A stretch of 64,000 nt of DNA from Sphingomonas sp. OV641 (GCF_900109205.1 NZ_FNZB01000008.1:1-64000), one strand, 5' to 3'; counted from the stretch's first letter, positions 53,235 through 62,696 are shown. Numbers and translations: made by a program. The notes: generated by a model from the sequence alone, not told the origin.

Positions 53235-54662
53235 TCACTGCTGGCTCCATCCAAGTCCCATCGCCTTCTGCAAGGCGATGAACGCACGATCAAGTTCACC
53301 CGTCGCTTCCAGTACCGACTGATCAGCAGCCAGCGCCGCGCGTTCGGCATCAATGGACGTGGTCAGCGGTATCGCCCCCTGCTCGTATCGCTGCTCGGCG
53401 TAGATCGCCGACTGCCTGGCACCGTCCCGGCTCGCAATACTCGAAACGAGGTTACGGCGCTGATTGCCGAAGCGGGTCAGGCTGGTTTCCGCATCCGACA
53501 GCGCGCCGAGAACAGCCTTGCGATATTGCGCTTCCGCCTCGTCGCGGTCGGCGCGCGCCTGCTCCACCCGGGCACGATTACGACCGAAGTCGAGGAAACT
53601 CCAGCTGATCCGCGGCAGGAGAAGGCCCGCGACGCTGCCAGGATCGACCACATCGGCAATATTGGGACCACCCAGGCCGATGATGCCCATGATGCTGACC
53701 GATGGGAACTGCCGGGCGACGTTGACTCCGATCTGCGCGTTCGATGCCGCCAGCTGCCGCTCGGCCGCGCGAATGTCAGGCCGGCGTCGCAGCATGGCGG
53801 CCGGATCGCCTATCGCGACCGTCCTTGGGATCATCGGGATCGGAGCAGGGGTGGACAGCAAAACATCGTGTGCTCCGGGCTCGTCGCCGGTGAGCAGGGC
53901 AAGCTGGTCGAGCGTGGTCGCGATCTGTCCCTCGAGCGGCAACAGCCCGGCCTCCGTGCGGGTCAGCTCGGTCTTCAGCCGAACCACCTCGTCGCGCGAC
54001 GATGCACCGCGTTGTTCACGCTGTTGAAGCAGGGCGAGTGATCGCTGTTGAAGCTGCGCGGAGCGGCGGGCCAGGATCAGGCGCTGCTGAAGTTCGCGCA
54101 GCGTCACATAGTTCTGGGCAACCTCCGCCGACAGACGAACCTGCGCATCAGCTCTATTGGCTTCGGCCGCCTGAGCCTGGGCCTCGGCACCTTCGGCGGC
54201 GCGGCGTCGCGCGCCGAACAGATCGATCTCCCACGATGCGTCGAGGCCGGCGTTATAGAACTCGGCCCTGATACGATCGGATTGCTCGCCTTGCGTCGGC
54301 AGCGCCAGCGAGCCTGCGGGAAGATCGGCGACGATCGCAGTGCCTGACGCCGAGACGGTGGGAAGCTGGTTCGCGCGCTGTTCGCGCAAGCTGGCGCGCG
54401 CCTTGCGGATGCGCGCCTCGGCGATCGCCACGTCCGGATTGGAGGCAAGCGCCCGGTCGATCAGCATCGTGAGCTGCGCGTCGCCCATGCCTTCCCACCA
54501 GCGTGCGACAGGGGTCTGCGGTGACGTGACGGCCTGATCCGCGCGGCGAAATGTCGATCCGGCGCGCTCGCCGCTCGCAACGCCCGGCGGGCCTCCATAG
54601 TTGGGGCCGACGACGCATCCGGTCAGGAGTGCGGGGAGAATGGCCCAGCCAAGTCGCTTCAT
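53235..54662 (-). CDS. Outer-membrane efflux lipoprotein of the NodT/OprM type
   Basis: A 475-residue outer-membrane factor. It has a lipobox LTGC (mature Cys16) followed by VVGPNYGGPP, the NodT-like start, and two OMF repeats (ASNAQIGVNVARQFPSV and RVEQARADRDEAEAQYRKAV). It completes an EmrAB-type efflux system encoded in the same operon. It overlaps the preceding EmrB-like gene by one base. Confidence 0.9.
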   Translation of the reverse strand: MKRLGWAILPALLTGCVVGPNYGGPPGVASGERAGSTFRRADQAVTSPQTPVARWWEGMGDAQLTMLIDRALASNPDVAIAEARIRKARASLREQRANQLPTVSASGTAIVADLPAGSLALPTQGEQSDRIRAEFYNAGLDASWEIDLFGARRRAAEGAEAQAQAAEANRADAQVRLSAEVAQNYVTLRELQQRLILARRSAQLQQRSLALLQQREQRGASSRDEVVRLKTELTRTEAGLLPLEGQIATTLDQLALLTGDEPGAHDVLLSTPAPIPMIPRTVAIGDPAAMLRRRPDIRAAERQLAASNAQIGVNVARQFPSVSIMGIIGLGGPNIADVVDPGSVAGLLLPRISWSFLDFGRNRARVEQARADRDEAEAQYRKAVLGALSDAETSLTRFGNQRRNLVSSIASRDGARQSAIYAEQRYEQGAIPLTTSIDAERAALAADQSVLEATGELDRAFIALQKAMGLGWSQQ

Positions 54663-56188
54663 CAGTGCATCGCCATCTGCGTGTCGGAGGAGATCGGGCG
54701 GAGGAACAGCGCCAGCGGCGTCGTGATCGCGATCGCGACGCCCAGCGCAAAAAACAGGTCGTTATAGGCCATGACGGTAGCCTGTTCGAGAAGTTGACCG
54801 GCGAGCTGCCGATACGCGCCGGCTTCGCCGGACGGCATGACCATGGCTTTAGCGAACCATTCCTGCGTGGTGGCCGCATTGGCCGACACCGTCTCACCCA
54901 GCCGGTTGAAATGGAGGAAAGTCTGCCGGTCCTGGAGGGTCGCCATCAGGGCGAGGCCGATCGATCCGCCGAGGTTGCGCCCCGCGTTGAACAGCGCGGA
55001 CGCATCGCCGGCATCCTCGGGTGCCACAGCGCTGATCGCGGCCTGGTTGAGGAACATCATGGCGAAGATCTGCCCGAAGCCACGGACGAGCTGTGAATCC
55101 GTCAGGTCGCCCCCGGCCGACTGCGCGGTCAGGTGCCAGTCCATGGCGCAACTGACGCCGATCAGCGTCATGCCGGCAAAGACCGCCAGGCGAACGTCGA
55201 GATATTTGAACGCGAGCGGCAGAAACGGCATCAGCATCAGGGCGGGGATGCCGGAGACGAAGACCACCTTGCCCGATTGCAGCGCGCTGTAATCCGCCAT
55301 CGACGAGAGAAACTGGGGGATGAGGAAGGTCACCCCGTAGAGCACGACGCCGATGATGAGGCTGAGGACGAAAACGCTGCCGAAGGAGCGGCTGAAGATC
55401 AGCGACAGCTTGAGCACCGGATGCGCGGAGCGGACCTGTCCGATCGTGATGAGCGCGAAGCCGAAGACCGTGGCGATCGCGAGTTTCACGATCATGGCGG
55501 ATTCGAACCACATCTCGCGCTGCCCCTCCTCGAGCATGACGGTGAGCGCACCCAAGCCGATTGCGAGCCCTGCGATCCCGAACCAGTCGGCATGGCGCAG
55601 CTGGTCGAGCCGCAGACGCTCATGCTTGAGCCCGAACAGCAGGAGCAGGACGAGCCCGGCACAGACCGGCACGTTCAGGAAGAAGGCGTAGTGCCAGCTG
55701 TAATTATCGGTGAGCCAGCCGCCGATGATCGGCCCGAGCACCGGACCGAGGATCGCGGTGCCGCCGAACGCGGCGGTGCCGATCGGCTGCTGCGATGGCG
55801 GCAGCCGTGTCGCGATGATGGTCATCGCGGTCGGGATCAGCGCACCGCCGGTGAAGCCTTGCCCTACACGCCCGGCGATCATCATCGGCAACGTCGTCGA
55901 AATCCCGCACACGATCGAGAAACCGGTGAAGCTGACCGCCGCACCCAGAAGGAAGTTGCGCAGGCCGAACAGGCGCACGAGAAAGGGGCTGAGCGGGATC
56001 ATGACGATCTCCGCCACTAGATAGGAGGTCGCGACCCAGGTGCCCTCCGTTCCGCTCGCGCCGATCTCGCCCTGGATGGTGGGCAAGGCCGCATTGACGA
56101 TCGAGATGTCGAGCAGCGCCATGAACGACCCGATCGTGCCCGCGGCGACGGCGAGCCAGTCGCGCAGGCCGGCGCGTTCGGCCGCCAT
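54662..56188 (-). CDS. emrB: EmrB-like DHA2-family MFS drug exporter
   Basis: A 508-residue transporter with 14 predicted membrane helices. Motifs of the DHA2 family are present: DISIVNAALPTIQGE in TM1, GRVGQGFTGGALIPTAMT in TM4-5 and LGPVLGPIIGGWLTDNYSW in TM5. It should export hydrophobic toxicants by proton antiport with the EmrA-like adaptor encoded just upstream. Confidence 0.92.
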   Translation of the reverse strand: MAAERAGLRDWLAVAAGTIGSFMALLDISIVNAALPTIQGEIGASGTEGTWVATSYLVAEIVMIPLSPFLVRLFGLRNFLLGAAVSFTGFSIVCGISTTLPMMIAGRVGQGFTGGALIPTAMTIIATRLPPSQQPIGTAAFGGTAILGPVLGPIIGGWLTDNYSWHYAFFLNVPVCAGLVLLLLFGLKHERLRLDQLRHADWFGIAGLAIGLGALTVMLEEGQREMWFESAMIVKLAIATVFGFALITIGQVRSAHPVLKLSLIFSRSFGSVFVLSLIIGVVLYGVTFLIPQFLSSMADYSALQSGKVVFVSGIPALMLMPFLPLAFKYLDVRLAVFAGMTLIGVSCAMDWHLTAQSAGGDLTDSQLVRGFGQIFAMMFLNQAAISAVAPEDAGDASALFNAGRNLGGSIGLALMATLQDRQTFLHFNRLGETVSANAATTQEWFAKAMVMPSGEAGAYRQLAGQLLEQATVMAYNDLFFALGVAIAITTPLALFLRPISSDTQMAMH

Positions 56189-57425
56189 CAGCGCGCGCCC
56201 TGCGTCTCGCCGCGCTTCAGCCGCTCGGTTTCCTGCTCGATCCGGTCACGACTTCCCTTTGCGCTGATCGTGTCGACCGTAACCTCGACCGACAGGCCGG
56301 GACGCAGCACCCGGCGCGCCTCCGGTCCCGCTTCAATGCTGATGCGCACGGGCACTCGCTGAACGATCTTGGTAAAGTTCCCGGTCGCGTTCTCGGGCGG
56401 GATGAGCGAGAACTGCGCGCCCGTGCCTGGCGAGAAGCTCGCAACCCGGCCGCGCAGTTCGGCGCCGTCCAGTGCATCCACCTTGACGGTCACGGGTTGC
56501 CCGACGCGCATCAGCGCGACCTGGGTCTCCTTGAAATTGGCCTCGATGTAGAGTTGATCGACCGGCACCACCGACATCAGCCGGGTCGCCGGCTGGACAT
56601 ATTGCCCGGCCCGGACCGCCTTGTCGGCAACAACGCCGTCGATGCTGCTGCGGATCTCGACGGCGCCGAGGTCGGTCGAGGCGCGCGCAAGCTGCGCCTG
56701 CGCGGTGTCGCGCTCCGCCTCCGCCTGGCCGATGCGAGCCGCTTGTGTGGCGACACTGCGACGGGCGGCGAGGTAGGCGGCGCGCTGCGCGCGCAGCTCT
56801 GCGGCGGCTCGATCACGCTGAAGGACCAGGTTTGCGAGGCGCTCACGCGATTCCGCCCCTGTCCGAGTGAGCGGTTCGTAACGTCTTACCTCGTTTTCTG
56901 CCGCTGCCGCGGCAGCCTCGGCGCTCGCAACCTGGGCGGCGGCCTGAGCGACAGTGGCCTGCTGCTCGTCAAGCGTCCGGCGCGCGGTCGTGATGTTGGC
57001 GCCGGCCGCGGCGATCTGGGCTTGCGCCTGTTCGACGTTGGCGCGGTAGTCGCGGGGATCGAGCACGGCGAGCAGCTGGCCGCGGCGGACAGGCTGGTTG
57101 TCAGCGACGAGCACACGCTCGACATAGCCGCCAACCTTCGGAGAGACCGTCACGAAGTCCGCGCGCACATAGGCGTTGTTGGTCGACTGCAGGTATTGGC
57201 CGCTCGCGCGGTAGTTCATGTACCAGACGACCGCCGCGACGATGCCCGCAACGAGCGCGGCGATGAGGACGTAGCGGATGATCGGATAGCGCGCGAGAAG
57301 CGAGGGCTTCTTACGCCGTCGTTCTCCTCGACACCGTCCTTCGACCTAGCTTCTGGCTGGGAATGCGCATTCCGGTCGTCATGCGGCGCATCGCCGCCTC
57401 GATCTTCAGCATGCTCGTCAGCCAC
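56188..57425 (-). pseudogene. emrA: EmrA-like HlyD-family adaptor with an apparent frameshift near its N-terminus
   Basis: The 343-residue stretch from 57219 holds the coiled-coil hairpin and lipoyl halves of an HlyD/EmrA adaptor (SPKVGGYVERVLVADNQPV and AVEIRSSIDGVVADKAVRAG). The usual hydrophilic N-tail starts with a GTG at 57425 (ADEHAEDRGGDAPHDDRN) but in another frame, while the membrane anchor (RYPIIRYVLIAALVAGIVAA) lies in the downstream frame with no start. One missing base near 57,318-57,325 would restore a single frame. Either the gene is broken, or the sequence has a single-base error. Confidence 0.65.
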
Positions 57426-57443
57426 TCAGCAACCCTATCGTAT

Positions 57444-57460
57444 GTAAACCGGACCGTATC
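57444..57460. promoter_or_regulatory. Candidate repressor site before emrA
   Basis: The 17-bp element GTAAACCGGACCGTATC lies 19-35 bases upstream of the emrA start. An inverted copy with 15 of 17 identities is at 58311-58327. Shared placement in two promoters of one neighbourhood suggests a common repressor, possibly the TetR protein at 59434. Confidence 0.5.
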
Positions 57461-57863
57461 ATAGTATGTGGCGATCGGCATTGCCGCCCACTCTGATGGG
57501 CTCGTGCACAGCAAACTCAAGCTGCGCGAAACAAACAGCCGCTGGATCTTCGCGGCGGAATGCTTCGGCGTGAACGACTGCGATCCGACGTCCGACACGC
57601 CTGACCTTCGGCGTCGTGACAAGTGCATCCAGCCGAGCAGAGGCAAGGAACTGGAGGTTCACGCTGATGAGCTTCGGGAAGTGCCCGGGGGGAAGTTTGC
57701 GTGCAAGGGCACGCTTCGCTGCCACTTCGAGAAAGGATGCCACAGCTCCGCCATGCAAGGCGGGAAGGAGAGGGTTGCCGATCATGTATTCCACTGGCGT
57801 CAAAACAAAGGCGTCACCGCTCTCTGAAATCATGGAGCCTAGCAGCTGCGCGAAACCGGTCAT
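57459..57863 (-). CDS. PaaI-family hotdog thioesterase (second copy)
   Basis: A 134-residue hotdog protein. MIGNPLLPALHGGAVASFLE carries the HGG motif for thioester binding. The C-terminal strands VGRRIAVVHAEAFRRED follow the family. ATG 57863 overlaps the stop of the preceding thioesterase gene by four bases. It likely hydrolyses acyl-CoA or acts in aromatic detoxification. The tandem pair leads the efflux operon. Confidence 0.75.
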   Translation of the reverse strand: MTGFAQLLGSMISESGDAFVLTPVEYMIGNPLLPALHGGAVASFLEVAAKRALARKLPPGHFPKLISVNLQFLASARLDALVTTPKVRRVGRRIAVVHAEAFRREDPAAVCFAQLEFAVHEPIRVGGNADRHIL

Positions 57864-58306
57864 GGCCCGACAGCCCGATTGATCGAAAAGACGCCTTGGG
57901 CAGTCGCGATCAGGTGAGAAGGATCGGTATCCCAGACTTCGGTCCGTACGAACGCACGGCGCTCGGTAGCGTCGTAACAATGCGCCCACGCTGTCGCGGA
58001 GCATCTCGCCTCGGGGGACCGCACATGGTCCACCTTCAGGTTGAGGGTCGAGATTGCCAATCGCCTTCCCAGTCGGGACATTACGGCAACGCCGCAGGCC
58101 TGATCGATAAGGCTCGTCAACACGCCGGTTGCTAAAGTCTCGTCCTCGTCAGCCAGCTCCTCACGCCAACCGACACGTAGCGAGCTGAGGCCATCGCCGA
58201 TCGAAACCAACTCCAGGCCAAGCCTGTTGCCCCACGGTATGTCGCCTGGTTGCAGGCTCCAGTCTCCAGCCACGATTCCATCCTCGTCCTGATCAGGCCT
58301 TGCCAC
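57860..58306 (-). CDS. PaaI-family hotdog thioesterase (first copy)
   Basis: A 148-residue hotdog protein with IPWGNRLGLELVSIGDG and the active-site region VLTSLIDQACGVAVMSR, where Asp/Gln replace the usual motif. GTG start at 58306, with GTAAACCG-type operator sequence just upstream. It probably forms heteromers or works with the second copy. Substrate unknown. Confidence 0.75.
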   Translation of the reverse strand: MARPDQDEDGIVAGDWSLQPGDIPWGNRLGLELVSIGDGLSSLRVGWREELADEDETLATGVLTSLIDQACGVAVMSRLGRRLAISTLNLKVDHVRSPEARCSATAWAHCYDATERRAFVRTEVWDTDPSHLIATAQGVFSINRAVGP

Positions 58307-58310
58307 CTTG

Positions 58311-58327
58311 GAAACGGTACGGTTTAC
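58311..58327. promoter_or_regulatory. Inverted copy of the emrA operator element
   Basis: GAAACGGTACGGTTTAC is the reverse complement of the element at 57444-57460 with two mismatches. It lies between the divergent thioesterase and MlaD-like genes and may control both. Confidence 0.5.
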
Positions 58328-58363
58328 AAACTCGGTCCGGCTTCCTAATGGTTATGGTCTCGC

Positions 58364-59308
58364 ATGGAAACGCGGTCGAATAAATTTCTGGTGCTCTCGG
58401 TTACAGGCGTTCTGCTGGGTACGCTCCTGATCTTCACCCTGTGGCTGTTCGATGCACGCGATGGAGACGGCAATCCCTACATGATCCGCTTCACCGGAAG
58501 CGTTGCCGGTCTCCAAAATGGATCGTCGGTGACCTTCTCGGGCGTGCCGGCCGGTCATGTCACGTCGATACGGCTCGACAAGCAGGACCCGTCAGCGGTT
58601 CTGGTTACCGTCAGCCTTGAACCGCGGATCCCCATCGTCGCAGGCGTTAAAGCGTCGATTGCGAGATCGGCCCTCGCGGGAACCGCGAACATCAGCCTCG
58701 ACGGTGCAACCTCTGGCGCCCCCCCGATCGTTGCGGCGAACGACGGGGAGCTTCCCGTCATCCCCACCAAGGAAGGCGGGCTCCTCGGCGGCGGAGGGGA
58801 CCCCGTCGCGCTGGTCGAGAAGATCAGCCGCACCGTGGACTCTGTCTCGCGCAACCTCGACGCCGCTCAGCAGCAGCGGGCCAGCGATCGGCTGGCGGCG
58901 CTCGCGGAGAGTTCCGCTGGTTGGGCTGACAAAGCCGGAGCAGCGTCCGATGCTCTCACCGGTGCGCGCGGCCGCGTGATTGCCGTGGGAGACGCCTTGC
59001 AGCGATCCGGCGACAGCGCCCAACAGCTGAGAGCGGCAGCGGACGAACGCCGCGCGACCGTCCTCGCGAGAGCGAACCGAACATTGTTGAAAGCCCGAGA
59101 CGGTGCCGATCGATTCACGGCTCGGCTAGAGGCTATTCGACCCAGGATACGCGGCACGGCCGCCAAACAGGCCCAACTGCGTGAAACGGTTCGTTCAGCG
59201 AGGAACAAGGTCGGTGCTGTCAGGGATGCGGCCGTTCGCATCGATCAGGAGGGACTGGGCGTGGGGGCTCCGTCCCTTCCCATCTACAAGCCAACGTCAC
59301 AGGATTGA
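58364..59308 (+). CDS. MlaD/MCE-domain protein, solitary
   Basis: A 314-residue protein. A membrane anchor (FLVLSVTGVLLGTLLIFTLW, about 8-27) precedes an MCE domain (YMIRFTGSVAGLQNGSSVTF, about 40-59, then VPAGHVTSIRLDK). A long helical tail follows. MlaD rings carry lipids between membranes. Here no mlaE, mlaF or mlaC is adjacent, so partners must be elsewhere. It may reflect a role in solvent resistance with the efflux operon. Confidence 0.8.
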   Translation: METRSNKFLVLSVTGVLLGTLLIFTLWLFDARDGDGNPYMIRFTGSVAGLQNGSSVTFSGVPAGHVTSIRLDKQDPSAVLVTVSLEPRIPIVAGVKASIARSALAGTANISLDGATSGAPPIVAANDGELPVIPTKEGGLLGGGGDPVALVEKISRTVDSVSRNLDAAQQQRASDRLAALAESSAGWADKAGAASDALTGARGRVIAVGDALQRSGDSAQQLRAAADERRATVLARANRTLLKARDGADRFTARLEAIRPRIRGTAAKQAQLRETVRSARNKVGAVRDAAVRIDQEGLGVGAPSLPIYKPTSQD

Positions 59309-59433
59309 GCGACGGCGATACAAAAGAACAGCCTTTGGCTGAGATCGAGCTGGCAGGCGAGCAACCGACCTTCTCGGCGTGATTTCTCGTCAACTGGTCC
59401 GGATCGCGCTACTCTCGATCCAGGAGAACGAGA

Positions 59434-60111
59434 TTGAGCGATGACGAAAAGAAGAGCCGGCGCCCCAGGAAAATGGGCAGACCGACCACCGAGGACGCGC
59501 TCCGCCTTACCTCGCACATCCTAAAAAGCGCTCGCGAGCTGTTCTTCGAACACGGCTTCGAGGGCGCCAGTGCCGACATGATCGCCGAGCAGGCCCGCAT
59601 CTCGAAGCGGACCCTGTACGCGCGCTTCGGCAGCAAGGCGCGCGTGTTCGAGGCGGTGATCCTCGACGAGATCGATACGCAGCTGCGCGCGCTCGAACCT
59701 TCCGGCAGCGACGAACCCGACATCCGAAAGCGGCTTCGCGTAATCGCCGATCGCCTGCTCGAGTGGCTGCTGACGCCGCGGATCACCTCCATGGAACGCG
59801 TCGTCATCGCGCAAGCCGTGCGCTTTCCAGCGCTTGCGGCGAACATCCACGACTTTGGCTACCAGCGGGCCGTCCAATGGGTAGCGTCGATCCTCGCCCA
59901 TGCCGATGCAAAGGGTGAGCTATCGCTGGCAGACCCGGTGTTTGCTGCCGAGCAGTTCGTCACCCTCGTAGTGGTCGCACCCATGCGCCGTGCAGCGCTC
60001 GGGCTTTCTCCTCCCGCGTACGACGATGCCGCACGCGATCGTATCTCGCGCGGTATCGACCTGTTCCTCAATGGCTGCCGTCCGCGCGAGGCGGATGGTT
60101 GCAGCGACTGA
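59434..60111 (+). CDS. TetR-family regulator
   Basis: A 225-residue regulator. The helix-turn-helix is in ASADMIAEQARISKRTLYAR (about 49-68), and an AcrR-type C-terminal domain follows. The TTG at 59434 is preferred because AGGAG lies 7 bases upstream. It is co-translated with the UbiB-like gene (TGA/ATG overlap). It could repress the nearby efflux operon through the 17-bp elements. Confidence 0.85.
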   Translation: MSDDEKKSRRPRKMGRPTTEDALRLTSHILKSARELFFEHGFEGASADMIAEQARISKRTLYARFGSKARVFEAVILDEIDTQLRALEPSGSDEPDIRKRLRVIADRLLEWLLTPRITSMERVVIAQAVRFPALAANIHDFGYQRAVQWVASILAHADAKGELSLADPVFAAEQFVTLVVVAPMRRAALGLSPPAYDDAARDRISRGIDLFLNGCRPREADGCSD

Positions 60112-61709
60112 TGTCCACCACCGACGAGGAGCCTCAGATCGGTGAGCGCACGCGGCTGGCCGAGCTCATGCAGATCATGGGGCGCCATGGGCTGAACGGG
60201 CTCGCCTCGCGCCTGGGCCTGCTGCCCGGTCGCTCGGAGCAGCCAGCGGACGTCGGTACGCCCGAGCGGGTCGTCGCGCTGCTGCGGGACCTTGGACCTG
60301 TCGCAGTCAAGCTGGGGCAAGTGCTAGCCACCCGCGAGGACCTGCTCGGGCCGGAATGGGTGCGGGCGCTGTCGACGCTGCAGGATCGCGTGACCCCGCT
60401 GCCGTTCGAGGCGCTGGAGCCGACGATCCTGGCCGCGCTCGGCTCCCCGATCGCTGATGTGTTCGCGAACTTCAACCGCGAGCCGATCGCGGCGGCGTCG
60501 ATTGCGCAGGTTCATGCTGCAACCTTGCGCGACGGAACCGAGGTCGTGGTCAAGGTACGCCGGCCGGGGATCGCGGAACGCGTCGATGCCGACCTACGGC
60601 TGCTCCGCCGCATCGCGCGGCTCGCGGCCCGGCACTCACCGGAGATCCGCCGCCTCAAGCCCGACGAACTGCTGCGGTTTTTCGCGGAGAGCTTGTCGCA
60701 GGAAATGGACCTCAGCGCAGAAGCGGCAGCCTGCGAGAGCATCGGCGCGTTCCTGCAGCCGCTCGGCGTCCGGACGCCGGCCTTCTACTGGGATCAGGTC
60801 GGCCGCCGGATCAACGTGCAGGAGCGGCTTGACGGCATGCCCGTCCGCGAGGTTCTTGACGTGGCGGGTGAGGGCGGTGCTGACGTCGCCGGCAGATATG
60901 CCGATGCGGTGCTGCGGATGATCATCTTCAACGGTCGGTTCCACGCGGACCCCCATCCCGGCAACGTCTTTGTTCTGGCCGACGGGTCGCTGGCGTTCAT
61001 CGACTTCGGGGCGGTCGGCGTGCTCAGTCCCGCCCGGCGGAACGAGGTTGTCACGCTCGTCCTTGCCATCGCGGGTGAGGACACACGATCGGTGACGGAC
61101 GTACTGCTGCAATGGTCGGGCGAGACCGATGTCGATCGCCAGGCGCTGACCCGCGACCTCGACGCGCTGATCGGCCAGTTCCGCGGGGCGGTACTCCAGC
61201 AGATCGAGCTCGCCGACATCTTCGGCCGCGTGTTCGCGCTGCTTCGAACCTATCGTCTGGCGCTGCCGCCGGACCTCGCCCTGCTGCTGCGCACCTTGCT
61301 GATCGCCGAAGGGTTCGTGCGACGGCTCGATCCCGGCTTTGACATCACCGCGCGCGCCGCACCGATCGCGCGCGAACTGCTGCGGGAGCGGATCGGCCCG
61401 GCCGGCCTCAAGCGTGGCGGACGCCGGCTGGCGACGAGCCTTGGCCGTCTGGCCGCCGCCTCGCCCGAGCTGGTGGCCTTCGCCGAGCGGGTTGCGCGGT
61501 CGGGTGCGCTGCCGATCGAGTTGCAGAAAGGTGCCGTCTCCTCACCACCGGCATTGCCCCGGGGCGCAGATCCCAACGTCCTGTCCGCCGGCCTGCTGGT
61601 CGCCGGCGCGATCCTCCAGCACGACCATGATGTTGTTGGAGCAATCCTGATGGCTTCTGCGATACTCCTTGCCGGCTGCGCTTGGTACGCGAACAGGCAG
61701 CGGCGCTGA
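60111..61709 (+). CDS. UbiB/ABC1-family atypical kinase
   Basis: A 532-residue protein. The ABC1 motifs are present: VAVKLGQVLATREDLLG (KxGQ, about 67), PIAAASIAQVHAATLRDG (Ala-rich loop), DADLRLLRRI and the catalytic FHADPHPGNVFVLADGSLAF with IDFGAVG. The C-terminus has a membrane segment pair (LSAGLLVAGAIL and ILMASAILLAGC). UbiB-like proteins support coenzyme Q biosynthesis or lipid transport. It is a paralogue rather than the main ubiB because it is transcribed with a TetR regulator. Confidence 0.88.
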   Translation: MSTTDEEPQIGERTRLAELMQIMGRHGLNGLASRLGLLPGRSEQPADVGTPERVVALLRDLGPVAVKLGQVLATREDLLGPEWVRALSTLQDRVTPLPFEALEPTILAALGSPIADVFANFNREPIAAASIAQVHAATLRDGTEVVVKVRRPGIAERVDADLRLLRRIARLAARHSPEIRRLKPDELLRFFAESLSQEMDLSAEAAACESIGAFLQPLGVRTPAFYWDQVGRRINVQERLDGMPVREVLDVAGEGGADVAGRYADAVLRMIIFNGRFHADPHPGNVFVLADGSLAFIDFGAVGVLSPARRNEVVTLVLAIAGEDTRSVTDVLLQWSGETDVDRQALTRDLDALIGQFRGAVLQQIELADIFGRVFALLRTYRLALPPDLALLLRTLLIAEGFVRRLDPGFDITARAAPIARELLRERIGPAGLKRGGRRLATSLGRLAAASPELVAFAERVARSGALPIELQKGAVSSPPALPRGADPNVLSAGLLVAGAILQHDHDVVGAILMASAILLAGCAWYANRQRR

Positions 61710-61783
61710 CCTCTTGTTGTCAGCCTTTCATGTACCCAGTCGCGCGCGATTGTTTCGCTACTGATATTTCATCTCCGACGAGC

Positions 61784-61808
61784 GGAACGAACCAATCGGC
61801 TTGGCGTT
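61784..61808 (+). promoter_or_regulatory. EcfG-type promoter of the ECF sigma gene
   Basis: GGAAC (61784-61788), 16 bases, CGTT (61805-61808): a perfect match to the alphaproteobacterial general stress promoter. It lies 63 bases before the GTG start, so the sigma factor gene is probably autoregulated. Confidence 0.85.
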
Positions 61809-61871
61809 TTCCGAAAGTAAACCGGTTGGTACCAAAGCAGCTGACCGGTTCGATTGAGCGAGGGGTTCCGC

Positions 61872-62549
61872 GTGTCCGAACAAACGGTTGACGAGCCGCA
61901 TCTGCCATCTGAGGGCTGGTCGGACTTCGGTGCCGAGCTCAGCGCGCTTATGCCTAGTCTGGCGCGCTATGCGCGATCGCTGGCCAGGAATCCCGATACT
62001 GCACAGGACCTTGTTCAGGAAACCGTGCTGAAAGCCTGGAGCAGCCGCGCATCCTTCGAAGCCGGTACAAATATGAAGGCGTGGACCTTCCGGATCCTTC
62101 GCAACTCATTTCTTTCGCAGGTACGCCGTCGAGGCACGGTACAAGTTAGCGAGACCGCCGAACTCGCCGACATTCCGGTGGCGTCGAACCAGGAATCCGT
62201 TGTGACGCTGAGCGATGTTCGCCGTCTATGGCCGCGCCTGACGCCTGAGCAGCAGCGGTGCATCAATTTCATCGGGATCGAGGGATTGAGCTATGAGGAG
62301 ACAGCCACAATCGAGCAGGTTCCCGTCGGCACAATCAAGAGCCGCGTGGTAAGAGGGCGGCAGATGCTGCGCGCACTCCTAGATCACATGAACAGCGATA
62401 AGGGATACAAAACGGAATCTCAGGTCGTGGCGGCCGGTGCAACCTGTCAGGCCGAGCCACCAGTTATCGACGAGGTGCACGAGAGACAGATCGAGCTGCT
62501 GCAAAGCTGGCGGACGAAGCGTGCGGCCGACCGCTGTTTGGTAGGCTGA
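61872..62549 (+). CDS. ECF sigma factor, EcfG-like (general stress response)
   Basis: A 225-residue sigma factor. Region 2 (SLARYARSLARNPDTAQDLV and ETVLKAWSSRASFEAGTNMK) and region 4 (TPEQQRCINFIGIEGLSYEE and VPVGTIKSRVVRGRQMLR) are typical, with a long C-terminal extension. The GTG at 61872 with GAGGGG is the best start; the TTG at 61854 is an alternative. The EcfG-type promoter in front supports assignment to the EcfG group. No PhyR or NepR gene lies nearby, so it may be a second EcfG paralogue. Confidence 0.85.
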   Translation: MSEQTVDEPHLPSEGWSDFGAELSALMPSLARYARSLARNPDTAQDLVQETVLKAWSSRASFEAGTNMKAWTFRILRNSFLSQVRRRGTVQVSETAELADIPVASNQESVVTLSDVRRLWPRLTPEQQRCINFIGIEGLSYEETATIEQVPVGTIKSRVVRGRQMLRALLDHMNSDKGYKTESQVVAAGATCQAEPPVIDEVHERQIELLQSWRTKRAADRCLVG

Positions 62550-62696
62550 GTGGGCCGGGATCTCTTGATCCCGGCTTCGTGCGGCCAATTTCAGGTCCTT
62601 TACCGTCTCGGTTAGCAGAAGACCTGTCGCTAGGGATATCGCACAAAAGGACGAAGAGACCACGGCTGGCCGAGCGGATATGTCCTGTGGTCTGCC

